Assembly: GCF_041821065.1 (NCBI RefSeq)
Contig: NZ_JBGUAX010000001.1
Coordinates: forward strand, 248,001-312,000
Direction: 5' to 3'
From: Egicoccus sp. AB-alg2
GTDB lineage: Bacteria; Actinomycetota; Nitriliruptoria; Nitriliruptorales; Nitriliruptoraceae
DNA: 64,000 bases
The translations under genes were made by a program, and so were the position numbers. This document shows, one piece after another, positions 53,195 to 64,000 of this stretch (positions are counted from its first letter, which is position 1; every line of letters begins with the position of its first letter). The notes under the pieces are model-generated. The model ran no database searches and was not told where the DNA came from. It worked only from the letters and a program-made list of their open reading frames with translations.

Positions 53195-54582
53195 CTGAAG
53201 GTCGAGCCCTTGCCGGCCTCGCTCTCCACCCAGATCAGCCCGCCCTGGCCCTCCACGAGCGCCTTGGCGGTGTGCAGCCCGAGTCCCGTCCCGCGGGTCT
53301 GGCGGTCGGCGCGCTCACGCAGCCGCGAGAACGGCAGGAAGAGGGCCGCCTGCTCCTCGCGACCGATACCGACGCCGTCGTCGCGCACGCGCACGACCTG
53401 GCGATCGGTGTCCTGCTCGACCGAGACCCGGACGACCGAGGTGTCCGGCGAGAACTTGACCGCGTTCGTCAGCAGGTTCGTCAGCACCTGCAGCTGGCGA
53501 TCGGCGTCGGCCTGCACCGGCGCGAGGTCACGGGGCGCGTCGACCACGATGGCACGCTGCGTGGCGTCGCGCACGTGCGCGACGGCCTGCTGGACGACGG
53601 GGAGCAGCGCCATCGGCCGCAGCTCGTAGGTGAATCTGCCGGAATCGATGCGCGCCACGGTGAGGATGTCGGCGGTCAGCCGCTCGATGCGGTGGATGCT
53701 CTCCAGGGCGGTGCCGAGGTGGTCCTGGATCGTGTCGGGTGGCAGCTCGTGCCAGCGGGAACGCACCAGTTCGAGCAGCGCGGCGACCACCGTCGCCGGG
53801 CTCTGGATGTCGTGCACCACCATGGACACGAACTCGTTGCGGACGGCGTCCAGGTCGCGCAGGTGCTCGAGCAGCGCCTCGAGCTCGCGCTGACGCCGCC
53901 GCAACTGGTCGATCTCCACGCGCCCGGCGCCCGCCTCCTGCTGCAACAGCGCCACCAGGCGCTCGGTGGCGTCCGGACCGTCGACGCGCTGCAGCACCTC
54001 GCTGGGCAGCACGTGGTTGTGCCGCTGTAGAACCGCGCGGAACGCCTCGGCCGACTCCGACCGGTCGAACGCGTGCATCGGATAGGCACAGAACAGCACG
54101 AAGGGGTGGTCGGCGGCGAGGTCGTTCCAGGCGTCCTCGAGTTCCACCACCGCCGGGACGTGCCCGCGGTCCCACAGCAGCGCCACCATCTCGCCGAAGA
54201 CGCGCACCCGGCGCCCCTCGCCAGCGGCCCGCGTCAGGACGTCCCCCACGATGCGCCGGAACGCGTCGCGGTCGAGGCGGCCGTCCAGCAGGAACCGGTC
54301 GATCAGGTCCGAGGCGTCGGCATGGACGAGCGCGCCCGCGCGGACGGCGCCGACCACGTCGACCCCCGCCTCGCGCAGGGCGGCGTCGAACCGGTCCCGG
54401 TGCTCGGGCGTGGCGACGACCACCCCGGCGTCACCGGCCAGCAGGCCGGGCGCGAGGAACGCGGCCACGGCCTGCGCGAGGTAGGCCTCGTCGTCGTAGA
54501 AGCCCACGAGATGGTCGCCCGCCGACGTGTCGACGACCGACCGTGCGAGGCTCGAGGCCGCCAGCAGCGGCGTCTGCTCCAC
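53161..54582 (-). CDS. Histidine kinase with N-terminal MEDS sensor domain
   Basis: This 473-residue cytoplasmic kinase has residues about 20-190 resembling the MEDS domain (DHLVGFYDDEAYLAQAVAAFL, VVVATPEHRDRFDAAL), a proposed sensor of small organics in methanogens and methylotrophs. A coiled linker follows, then HisKA with FVSMVVHDIQSPATVV (His near 256) and an HATPase with TNAVKFSPD, VRDDGVGIG and RGTGLGLHTAK. No response regulator adjoins it. The GTG at 54582 follows AGAAGG; a longer frame to 54648 crosses the likely -10 TAGCGT (54624-54629). The 3' end overlaps the methyltransferase gene. Confidence 0.88.
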   Translation of the reverse strand: MEQTPLLAASSLARSVVDTSAGDHLVGFYDDEAYLAQAVAAFLAPGLLAGDAGVVVATPEHRDRFDAALREAGVDVVGAVRAGALVHADASDLIDRFLLDGRLDRDAFRRIVGDVLTRAAGEGRRVRVFGEMVALLWDRGHVPAVVELEDAWNDLAADHPFVLFCAYPMHAFDRSESAEAFRAVLQRHNHVLPSEVLQRVDGPDATERLVALLQQEAGAGRVEIDQLRRRQRELEALLEHLRDLDAVRNEFVSMVVHDIQSPATVVAALLELVRSRWHELPPDTIQDHLGTALESIHRIERLTADILTVARIDSGRFTYELRPMALLPVVQQAVAHVRDATQRAIVVDAPRDLAPVQADADRQLQVLTNLLTNAVKFSPDTSVVRVSVEQDTDRQVVRVRDDGVGIGREEQAALFLPFSRLRERADRQTRGTGLGLHTAKALVEGQGGLIWVESEAGKGSTFSYTVPLASVAR

Positions 54583-54696
54583 GTACCTGCACCTTCTTGC
54601 TTGCCACCCGACTGCACCGAGCGACGCTATCAGTGCCCCGGGGGACACAGGACAGGCGTCCTGGTCGGAGGACCGGTCCGAACCAGGACGGTGCGG

Positions 54697-55098
54697 TCAG
54701 AGGATGCCGCGCGCCCCGACCGTCGCGGTCAGCACTGCCCCGAACGCCAGCACCAGGGCCACGACCAGGCCACGTCCGGCGGCCTGGTGGGCCGCGACGG
54801 CCATGCGCTGGCGACGCCCGCGCTTCACCCCGAGGTGGGCAGCCACCAGTGCCAGGACGGCCAACACCGGGTGCACGTAGCGCAGCAGGGCCGAGGGGTG
54901 CTCCCAGTACTGGCCCATGCCGTAGACCGCCAGACCGAGCAGTACCTGCAGGTCGAGCATCACGGCCGCGAAGGCGTACGGACCGGGCGTGAACTCCCGG
55001 GCGTCGCGCGCCCGGCCGAAGGCCACACCGGCCACCACCAGCACGATCACGGCCACCAGATAGCCCGTGCCCTGGTGGATCGCGGCCAAGACATCCAC
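54697..55098 (-). CDS. Small integral membrane protein, four helices
   Basis: This 133-residue protein has four predicted membrane helices (about residues 10-28, 45-62, 75-90 and 105-128) and several conserved-looking His residues (AIHQGTGYL, RYVHPVLAVLALVAAHLG). The arrangement resembles small cytochrome-b561/DUF-type membrane proteins, but no heme ligand pattern is certain. The start is GTG with GGAGG upstream, and a TAGGCT -10-like element is at 55123-55128. It is divergent from the carotenoid operon. Confidence 0.6.
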   Translation of the reverse strand: MDVLAAIHQGTGYLVAVIVLVVAGVAFGRARDAREFTPGPYAFAAVMLDLQVLLGLAVYGMGQYWEHPSALLRYVHPVLAVLALVAAHLGVKRGRRQRMAVAAHQAAGRGLVVALVLAFGAVLTATVGARGIL

Positions 55099-55241
55099 GG
55101 TGCTGCCTCCTGATCGGCGGGCAGCCTAGCCCTAGCGGGCCGGCGTCCCCGTGGAACCCTGTCGTTGGAAGCCGGTCCATCCGGGTCGGCAGGAGCATCG
55201 AACGTTTGCATGAGGCAGAGAATCGGCGTGCGGAGCGGCCA

Positions 55242-56264
55242 GTGGACCCGTTGAACCTGCTCGAACCACCCCTTCGGGCAGACGCGGCCGCTCGTCTCGA
55301 GGCGGTCGAGGGGCGTCTGCACGCGGCCGTCGCCGCCCGCGATCCCCTCGCGGACCGCAGCAGTCGTCACCTGCTCACCGCCGGCGGCAAGCGGTTCCGA
55401 CCCCTGGTCACGGTCCTGGTGGCCACCGCGCTCGGGGCGCCGGGGCGCGACCGGCTCACCGCCGCCGCCTGCGCGAGCGAACTGCTGCACCTGAGCACGC
55501 TGTACCACGACGACGTGATCGACGGCGCCGACGTCCGCCGTGGCGTACCCAGCGCCAACGCCCGCTGGGGCGAGCGTCTGGCCGTTCTCGCGGGCGACCG
55601 CCTGACCGCGCTGGCGTTCGAGGCCGCCGCCGACGCTGGTGACGAGGTACCCGGGCTGCTGGCGCGCACCTACCGTCGGCTCGTCGAAGGCGAGCGCCTG
55701 GAGGCCAGCCTCGTCGGACGCATCGACGTCGGGGTGACGGGCTACCTCGAGGTCGTCGACGGCAAGACGGCCAGCCTGATCGCCGCCGCCGCCCGCGCCG
55801 GCGCGGCCATGGCGGGAGCGGCGCCGGCGATGCGAACGCGCGCCGAGGCCTGGGGCCGCACCCTCGGCGTCGCCTTCCAGCTCGCCGACGACCTGCTCGA
55901 CCTGACCGCCAGCGCCGAGGTCGCCGGCAAGCCCGTGGGCCACGACCTCGAGCTGGGCGTGTACACCTGGCCCGTCCTCGACGCCATCGGCTCCCCCGCG
56001 GGCGTGCGACTGCAGACGGTGCTGCGAGACCCGCCCCCGCACCCGCGGCCGGCCGTCGAGGAAGCCATGCAGATCGTGCACGGCTGCGGCGCCGTCACAC
56101 GCGCCGGCCGACTGGTCGAACGCTTCCTCGACCGCGCCGACGACCACCTCGGCGCGCTCCCACCGGGTCCGGCCCGCACGTCGCTGCGCACGCTCGGACG
56201 GGCGTTGGTCCCCCCGCCCGCCGCGGTCCCGTCCGCCCGGGTGCCCGAGGCGGTGGGCGCATGA
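55242..56264 (+). CDS. crtE: Polyprenyl diphosphate synthase (probable geranylgeranyl diphosphate synthase)
   Basis: This 340-residue all-trans prenyltransferase has GGKRFRPLV, the first aspartate-rich motif LYHDDVIDGAD (near residue 90) and the second motif QLADDLLDLTA (near 216), with DGKTASLIAAAARAGA between. It condenses IPP with allylic diphosphates. Position before phytoene synthase suggests GGPP as product, although chain length cannot be read safely. I chose the GTG at 55242, which has GGAG six bases upstream, over a TTG at 55206. crtB overlaps its stop (ATGA). Confidence 0.88.
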   Translation: MDPLNLLEPPLRADAAARLEAVEGRLHAAVAARDPLADRSSRHLLTAGGKRFRPLVTVLVATALGAPGRDRLTAAACASELLHLSTLYHDDVIDGADVRRGVPSANARWGERLAVLAGDRLTALAFEAAADAGDEVPGLLARTYRRLVEGERLEASLVGRIDVGVTGYLEVVDGKTASLIAAAARAGAAMAGAAPAMRTRAEAWGRTLGVAFQLADDLLDLTASAEVAGKPVGHDLELGVYTWPVLDAIGSPAGVRLQTVLRDPPPHPRPAVEEAMQIVHGCGAVTRAGRLVERFLDRADDHLGALPPGPARTSLRTLGRALVPPPAAVPSARVPEAVGA

Positions 56265-57172
56265 CCGGCCGCGACAGCAGCAACGTCTGGCCGGAGGTCA
56301 CGGCCGTCATCCGCCACCACTCCACGACCTTCTGGCTCGGCAGCTGCCTGATGACCGGCGAGCGGCGGCGCGCCACCCGTGCAGTCTACGCCGCCTGTCG
56401 GATCGGGGACGACGCCGCCGACCTCGCGCCGCGCCCACGGGAGGCCGTCGCCGTCTGGCAGACCCGCATCGAACAGGCCTACCTCGGCCGGCCCGTCGAG
56501 CCCTGGGAGCGGGCCCTGGCCTGGGCGGTGCGTCGATTCCCGGTGCCACGCGCCGCCTTCCACGCCCTCGCCGACGGCTTCCGCGCCGACTTCGGCAGCG
56601 TGCGCCTGGCCACCTTCGCCGACCTCGACCGGTACTGCTTCCAGGTCGCCGGGGCCGTCGGCCTCATGATCGCCCCGATCTGCGGGGCGCACGGCCCGGC
56701 CGCCGAGCACGCCGCCGATCAGCTCGGCCGCGCGATGCAGTTGACGAACTGCCTCCGTGACGTCGGCGAGGACCTCGCCCGGGACCGTGTCTACCTGCCG
56801 GCGGACCTCCTGGCCGCCTACGGTGTCACGCTCGACGACCTACGGAGCGACGTGCGCGGACCCCGCTACCGGCGGCTGATGGAGCACCTCGCCCACGAGG
56901 CCGAGCAGCGCTTCGAGATCGGACTCGACGGCCTGCACCACCTGCGCCACCACCGCACCGCCGTCGCCTATGCGGCCGTCCAGTACCGCGCCATCCTCGA
57001 CGAGTTGCGCGCCGGTGGCTGGGACAACCTGCGGCAGCGCGCCAGCGTGCCGCCGGCCCGCCGTGCCCGCCTGCTCGCCGAGGCCCGCAGCGCCACCCGG
57101 GCCGCCGGCACCGCCCCCGCCGCCCCGTCCCCGCAACCCCTGGCGGGCACCGGCACGGGAGGCGCGGGGTGA
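56261..57172 (+). CDS. crtB: Phytoene/squalene synthase family protein (phytoene synthase)
   Basis: This 303-residue enzyme has HHSTTFWLGSCLM at the start, the first aspartate motif CRIGDDAAD (near residue 50) and the second motif NCLRDVGEDLARDRVYLP (near 168). These bind the two GGPP diphosphates through Mg2+. It joins two GGPP to phytoene. The context (crtI, cyclase) favours phytoene over squalene synthase. The ATG overlaps the upstream stop, and its own stop overlaps the cyclase GTG (GTGA). Confidence 0.92.
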   Translation: MTGRDSSNVWPEVTAVIRHHSTTFWLGSCLMTGERRRATRAVYAACRIGDDAADLAPRPREAVAVWQTRIEQAYLGRPVEPWERALAWAVRRFPVPRAAFHALADGFRADFGSVRLATFADLDRYCFQVAGAVGLMIAPICGAHGPAAEHAADQLGRAMQLTNCLRDVGEDLARDRVYLPADLLAAYGVTLDDLRSDVRGPRYRRLMEHLAHEAEQRFEIGLDGLHHLRHHRTAVAYAAVQYRAILDELRAGGWDNLRQRASVPPARRARLLAEARSATRAAGTAPAAPSPQPLAGTGTGGAG

Positions 57173-57894
57173 CGTACCTGCAGTTCCTCCTCGTCTTCCT
57201 GCTCCCGCCCCTGCTGCTGCTGGCCGTCCCGGTCGTCCGGACCCTGCGGGAGCGGCCCTGGCTGGGTGCCGGCCTGCTGACGCTGGTCGTGATCGCGTAC
57301 GTGTGGACCACGCCCTGGGACAACTACCTGGTCGCGAGCGAGGTGTGGGGCTACGGCGACGGCCGCGTCCTGGGCACGATCTGGTACGTCCCGATCGAGG
57401 AGTACCTCTTCTTCGGCCTGCAGACGCTGATGACCGGCGGCTGGACCATCCTGCTCATGCGCCGCGCCGACCTGCTCGCGCCGCCGCCGCCCCGTGAGCG
57501 GGCGAGCCGCTCGACCGTGCTCGCGTGGGTCGCCGGCACCGTCACCGCCGGCGCGCTCGTCCTCTACGAACCGACCCGCTATCTCGGCCTCATCCTGGCC
57601 TGGATCGGCCCGCCGCTGGGCCTGCAGTGGTGGTACGGCGGCCGCTGGCTGGCTGACCGCCTGCGCGTGCTGTGGCCCGCCGTCGCCGTGCCGACGGTGT
57701 ACCTGTGGCTGGCCGACGGCTACGCGATCGCCAACGGCATCTGGTCCATCAGCGAGCGCTACACCACCGGGCTGGCCTTCGGCCCGCTGCCGGTGGAGGA
57801 AGCCACGTTCTTCCTCGTCACCAACCTCGTCGTCGTGCAGGGCATGGTCCTGTTCGCCTCCGTCAGGTCCGAGGTGCTCGCATGGGCCCGTTGA
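57169..57894 (+). CDS. Lycopene cyclase, fused CarR-type (CrtYc-CrtYd)
   Basis: This 241-residue membrane protein has two similar lycopene-cyclase domains, each with about three helices. The first has TTPWDNYLVA and YVPIEEYLFFGLQTLM; the second has LADGYAIANGIW and LPVEEATFFLVTNLVVVQG. The paired PxE-E motifs are the family signature. In actinobacteria the two halves are often separate crtYc and crtYd genes; here they are one chain. It cyclises lycopene ends to beta- (or epsilon-) rings. The glycosyltransferase gene starts 13 bases before its end. Confidence 0.9.
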   Translation: MTYLQFLLVFLLPPLLLLAVPVVRTLRERPWLGAGLLTLVVIAYVWTTPWDNYLVASEVWGYGDGRVLGTIWYVPIEEYLFFGLQTLMTGGWTILLMRRADLLAPPPPRERASRSTVLAWVAGTVTAGALVLYEPTRYLGLILAWIGPPLGLQWWYGGRWLADRLRVLWPAVAVPTVYLWLADGYAIANGIWSISERYTTGLAFGPLPVEEATFFLVTNLVVVQGMVLFASVRSEVLAWAR

Positions 57895-58961
57895 CGCTCC
57901 TGCGGCGCCTGGTCGTCGCGTTCCTCGCCGGCCGGATCGCGGTCAACGTCGTGAACTGGCGCACCTTCCCCCGCATACGCGCCGCGGTGCGCGGCGACCT
58001 CGAACGGGTCTCCGTGCTCGTGCCCGCCCGCGACGAGGCCGGCAACCTGCCGCTGACGCTGCCGGGTCTGGCGCGGCAGGGAGCCGGTGAGGTGCTGGTG
58101 CTGGACGACCACTCCGAGGACGGCACCGCCGAGGTGGCCGCGGCCGTCGAGGGCGTCAAGGTCCTGACGGGTGCGCCGCTGCCCGACGGCTGGCTCGGCA
58201 AGGCGTGGGCACTGCACCAGCTGGCCGAGGCGGCCCGCGGTGACTGGCTGGTGTTCACCGACGCGGACGTGTACTGGGAACCGGGCGCCGTGGCCGGCTT
58301 CCTCGACGCGCTGGAGGCCCAGGGCGCCCGCGTCGGCTCGATCTTCCCGACCCAGGACACGGTCACCTGGGGTGAGCGGCTGACGGTGCCCGTGATCGAC
58401 GAGGTGCTGCTGTCGGGCCTGCCCTACCCGCTCCTGCACGCCGACGTGTCACCGCACGCCGTGACCGCCAACGGCCAGGCGATCGCGATCCACCGCGAGG
58501 TCTACGACGCCATCGGCGGCTGGGCGGGCGTCCGCGGCCGGATCGTCGAGGACGTCGCCTTCGGCCGGCTGGCCCGCCGCGAGGGCAACGCCGTCGCCCT
58601 GGCGCTGGGCGACGGCGTGGTCCACACCCGCATGTACCGCGGCTACCGCGAGGCGCTGGCGGGGTTCGGCAAGAACCTGCTCACCGCCCACGGCCGCAGT
58701 CGCGGACTGCTGCTCGCGGACGTGGCGTGGCACGGGCTGGCCTACACGCTGCCGGCCGCGCTGGCGCCCCGGCACCCGGCCTGGCGCCTGCCGCTGGCCC
58801 TGGGGATCGCCCAGCGGGCCGTCGTCGCCGCCACGACCCGGCGCGACCCGCTGGAGGCGGTGCTCGCACCGCTGCTGCCGATCGCCGGCCTGCCGGTCGC
58901 GCTGCGGGCCCTGCAGCGACGCCAGACCTGGAAGGGCCGCAGCTTCGAGGTGGGCGGATGA
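57882..58961 (+). CDS. Family 2 glycosyltransferase, carotenoid-type
   Basis: This 359-residue GT-A glycosyltransferase (GT2) has VSVLVPARDEAGNLPLTLPG, EVLVLDDHSEDGTAE (near residue 74) and the metal motif VFTDADVYWEPGAV. GQAIAIHREVYDAIGGW and IVEDVAFGRLARREG follow, and a hydrophobic N- and C-terminal region suggests membrane attachment. It resembles CrtQ/CruC-like enzymes that glycosylate hydroxylated carotenoids or carotenoid acids. Its place between the cyclase and a P450 fits glycosylation of a hydroxylated carotenoid. The next gene overlaps its stop (ATGA). Confidence 0.85.
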   Translation: MGPLTLLRRLVVAFLAGRIAVNVVNWRTFPRIRAAVRGDLERVSVLVPARDEAGNLPLTLPGLARQGAGEVLVLDDHSEDGTAEVAAAVEGVKVLTGAPLPDGWLGKAWALHQLAEAARGDWLVFTDADVYWEPGAVAGFLDALEAQGARVGSIFPTQDTVTWGERLTVPVIDEVLLSGLPYPLLHADVSPHAVTANGQAIAIHREVYDAIGGWAGVRGRIVEDVAFGRLARREGNAVALALGDGVVHTRMYRGYREALAGFGKNLLTAHGRSRGLLLADVAWHGLAYTLPAALAPRHPAWRLPLALGIAQRAVVAATTRRDPLEAVLAPLLPIAGLPVALRALQRRQTWKGRSFEVGG

Positions 58962-60168
58962 CGGCGGCACCCGCGACCACCTCCCACACGGGCCTGCCCT
59001 CGCCCGCCGGTCACCCCGTGCACGGCCACCTCGGGCGTTGGGGCCAGGAGCCGCTGGCCCTACTCGAGGAGGGCGCGGCGCTCGGGCCGGTGTTCGAGCT
59101 GCGCCTGCCCCGGCGGCCGGCCGTCGTCGGCGCCTCCCCGGCCTGGAACCGGTTCGTGCTCCGCGACGGCGAGACGTTCGTGGCCCGCCGGAGCATGCCG
59201 GCGCTGATCCCCCACCTCGCCGGCGGCATCATCACCACCGACGCCCCGGCCCACCGGCCACGCCGCCTCGTGCTGGAGCCGCGCTACCGCGACGTGGACA
59301 AGCTGCGCGCACGCGTCCGCGCCGCCGTCGACGCGATGGTCCCCGTCGGCGAGTTCGACGGCCTGGACTGGGCCCTCCACGCGGTGCCCGCGATGCTCAA
59401 CGCCGCGCTGTTCTCCGGCCGCTTCCCGGCCGACCTGCTCGCCGAGTACCTCCGCCCGCTCGAGGAGGGCATGCCCTCGGCGCTGATCCCGCGGCCCGGG
59501 GCACGCCGCGCCGTGCGGCGCGAGCTGTCGCGCCAACTGGCGCTGCGGCGCGACGACCCGCAGGCCGACGACCTCGCGGCCGCTCTTGCCAGCGTGCCCG
59601 GCGCCGTCGAGGAGCTGCGGGTCGGGCTCGCGGCCGGCTTCGACACCAGCGCTCACACGCTGGCCTGGGCACTGTGGTACCTCGCCGCGCATCCCACCTG
59701 GCAGCCGGCCGATCGGCGTCGTCAGGCCGTCGACGAGGTACTGCGGCTGCACCCGCCGGGCTTCATCGGTGCCCGGCGGGTCGCACGGGACACCAGCTTC
59801 GAGGGTACTCCGCTGCCGGTCGGGACCATGGCGTTCTACAGCCCGATGCTCACCCACCGCCGGCCGGAGCTGTGGGAACGGCCGGACGTCTTCGACCCGA
59901 CCCGGTTCGAGGTCGGGATCCGGGCCTGGACCTACATCCCGTTCAGTGCCGGGCAACGAACCTGCCTCGGAACCCACCTGGCGCGCCTGATGCTCGACGA
60001 GGCGCTCGAGGCCGTGCTGCAGCAGTCGCTGCGGGCGGTCGCGGGCGACCCGAGCCCGGTGGCCGCCGTCACCATCGCACCGCGCGGGCCGCTCCGGCTC
60101 GTGCGGGGTCACTCCCCCGCCTCTTCCGCCGCCGGCGCCTCCCGCGCCCCGCACGAAAGCGACCGACC

Positions 60169-60172
<4 letters not shown>
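58958..60172 (+). CDS. Cytochrome P450, probable carotenoid hydroxylase
   Basis: This 404-residue soluble P450 has the I-helix AAGFDTSAHTLAW, the ExxR motif in AVDEVLRLHPPGFIGAR, and the heme loop FSAGQRTCLGTHLAR (Cys near residue 336). Its position inside a carotenoid operon without a crtZ gene suggests it hydroxylates the ring, as CYP175A1 does to beta-carotene in Thermus. It needs ferredoxin and reductase, which are not in this window. The last 25 residues are a Ser/Ala/Pro-rich tail. crtI overlaps the stop (GTGA). Confidence 0.92.
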
Positions 60173-62686
<2,514 letters not shown>

Positions 62687-62702
62687 GCGCTGTACGCGCC
62701 CG

Positions 62703-64000
62703 TCAGACGTTGGCGGCCTCCATGCCGGCCAACTCGCGCTTGAGGTCGGCGAGCTCGTCACGCAGTCGCGCCGCGAACTCGAACCGCAGTTCCGCCGCCG
62801 CCTCGTGCATCTCCTCCTCGAGGCGCTGGATGAGCGCACGCAGGTCCTCCTGCGGCACCTCGGAGACGTCGACCGCGTCCCGGGCGCTCGGCGAGTCGTC
62901 CGGGCGGTAGTCCTCGCCCTGCTCCTCGGCGCGCACGGCCGCGATGATGTCACCGACGCGCTTGCGCACCGTCTGCGGGTCGATGCCGTGCTCGCGGTTG
63001 TACGCCAACTGCTTCTCGCGCCGCCGCTCGGTCTCCTCCAGCGCCCGCGCCATGGCCTCGGTGACCTGGTCGGCGTACATCACGACCTGGCCGTCGACGT
63101 TGCGGGCGGCGCGACCGATCGTCTGGATCAGCGACGTCTCCGAGCGCAGGAAGCCTTCCTTGTCGGCGTCGAGGATGGCGACCAGCGACACCTCCGGCAG
63201 GTCCAGGCCCTCGCGCAGGAGGTTGATGCCGACGAGGACGTCGAACTCCCCCAGCCGCAGCGATCGCAGGATCTCCACCCGCTGGACGGTGTCGATGTCG
63301 GAGTGCAGGTACCGGACCCGGACGCCGTTCTCCAGCAGGTAGTCGGTCAGGTCCTCCGCCATCTTCTTCGTCAGCGTGGTCACGAGCACGCGCTGGTCAC
63401 GCTCGGTGCGCTGGCGGATCTGCTCCATCAGGTCGTCGATCTGGCCCGTGGTGGGCCGCACGACGACCTGCGGGTCGACCAGCCCGGTCGGCCGGATGAT
63501 CTGCTCCGCGATCGTGTCGGACTCGCGCCGTTCGTAGGCGCTGGGCGTCGCCGAGATGAACAGCCGCTGCCCGATGCGCTCCAGGAACTCGTCGAAGGTG
63601 AGCGGCCGGTTGTCGAAGGCGGACGGCAGCCGGAAGCCGTGCTCGACCAGGGCGTCCTTGCGGGAGCGGTCGCCCTCGTACATGCCGCCGATCTGCGGCA
63701 CGGTCACGTGGGACTCGTCGAGGAAGACGACGAAGTCGTCCGGGAAGTAGTCGAGCAGCGTGTAGGGCGGCGAGCCGGGCGCCCGCCCGTCGAAATGGCG
63801 CGAGTAGTTCTCGATGCCGTTGCAGAACCCGACCTCGCGGATCATCTCCAGGTCGTAGTTGGTCCGCATGCGCAGCCGCTGGGCCTCCAGCAGTTTGCCC
63901 TGGCCCTCGAGGTCCGCCAGTCGCTGCGCCAACTCCGTCTCGATGGAGCCGAGCGCCCGCTGCAGCGCCTCGGGCGAGGAGACGTAGTGCGAGGCCGGGA
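62703..64000 (-). CDS. uvrB: Excinuclease ABC subunit UvrB (5' part outside window)
   Basis: This C-terminal part of UvrB, about 432 residues, is open through base 64000. It contains [20 protein letters not shown], the helicase motifs [20 protein letters not shown] and QTIGRAARN, and a C-terminal UVR coiled coil ([20 protein letters not shown]) that binds UvrC. UvrB verifies damage and loads UvrC for incision. The N-terminal Walker A and beta-hairpin regions lie beyond the window. It converges with the carotenoid operon. Its promoter, where a LexA box would be expected, is not visible. Confidence 0.97.
   Translation of the reverse strand, partial: PASHYVSSPEALQRALGSIETELAQRLADLEGQGKLLEAQRLRMRTNYDLEMIREVGFCNGIENYSRHFDGRAPGSPPYTLLDYFPDDFVVFLDESHVTVPQIGGMYEGDRSRKDALVEHGFRLPSAFDNRPLTFDEFLERIGQRLFISATPSAYERRESDTIAEQIIRPTGLVDPQVVVRPTTGQIDDLMEQIRQRTERDQRVLVTTLTKKMAEDLTDYLLENGVRVRYLHSDIDTVQRVEILRSLRLGEFDVLVGINLLREGLDLPEVSLVAILDADKEGFLRSETSLIQTIGRAARNVDGQVVMYADQVTEAMARALEETERRREKQLAYNREHGIDPQTVRKRVGDIIAAVRAEEQGEDYRPDDSPSARDAVDVSEVPQEDLRALIQRLEEEMHEAAAELRFEFAARLRDELADLKRELAGMEAANV

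Noticed and set aside
55099-55241. Possible light- or B12-responsive (CarH/LitR-type) operator before the carotenoid operon
   Set aside because: Only a short TGC-N5-GCA repeat is present and no regulator gene is nearby. The evidence is too weak to call.

Overview
This window looks like a chromosomal segment of a high-GC, deep-branching actinobacterium. WhiA, actinobacterial-type RapZ and YvcK, frequent GTG starts, M56/BlaI and HxlR regulators, and acidic secreted proteins together suggest the class Nitriliruptoria (Egicoccus/Nitriliruptor-like, haloalkaliphilic). That placement is inference. I saw no insertion sequences, phage genes, CRISPR arrays or plasmid functions.

Layout. (1) 1-6.1 kb, minus strand: a cytoplasmic poly-HAMP hybrid histidine kinase, then cheR and a receiver-less cheB, all overlapping. 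(2) 6.2-9.3 kb: a BCCT osmolyte transporter, a secreted subtilisin-like protease and tRNA-Leu(GAG) with its terminator. (3) 9.4-45.1 kb: the conserved Gram-positive order uvrC-rapZ-yvcK-whiA-gap-pgk-tpiA-secG, all on the minus strand but split by transporter islands. Between pgk and tpiA lie a heterodimeric ABC exporter and a five-gene peptide ABC operon. Between tpiA and secG lie a second peptide ABC operon in the opposite direction, a PH-like membrane protein, an MFS exporter and a BlaI/M56 pair. An orphan solute-binding lipoprotein follows secG. Beyond uvrC are an MscS channel, an adenylyltransferase-GNAT fusion and uvrA behind a LexA box. (4) 45.4-55.1 kb: D-2-hydroxyacid dehydrogenase plus metallo-beta-lactamase hydrolase; a small gene and an HxlR regulator sharing a palindromic operator; an MFS exporter with a short leader ORF; a pirin; an ECF sigma factor cassette with a beta-solenoid-like protein; a methyltransferase; a MEDS-domain histidine kinase; and a small membrane protein. 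(5) 55.2-62.7 kb: a seven-gene, translationally coupled carotenoid operon (prenyl synthase, phytoene synthase, lycopene cyclase, GT2, P450, desaturase, type II IPP isomerase), then the 3' part of uvrB.

How the genes work together. Gap, Pgk and TpiA form lower glycolysis. WhiA, YvcK and RapZ are their usual regulatory neighbours. UvrA, UvrB and UvrC make up the excision nuclease. The carotenoid operon holds what is needed to go from IPP/DMAPP to a cyclic, probably hydroxylated and glycosylated C40 pigment. Two complete peptide importers plus one orphan binding protein indicate heavy use of peptides. Each importer has a strong hairpin between the binding-protein gene and the membrane genes. Protein-family calls come from motifs read by eye; no database search was run.
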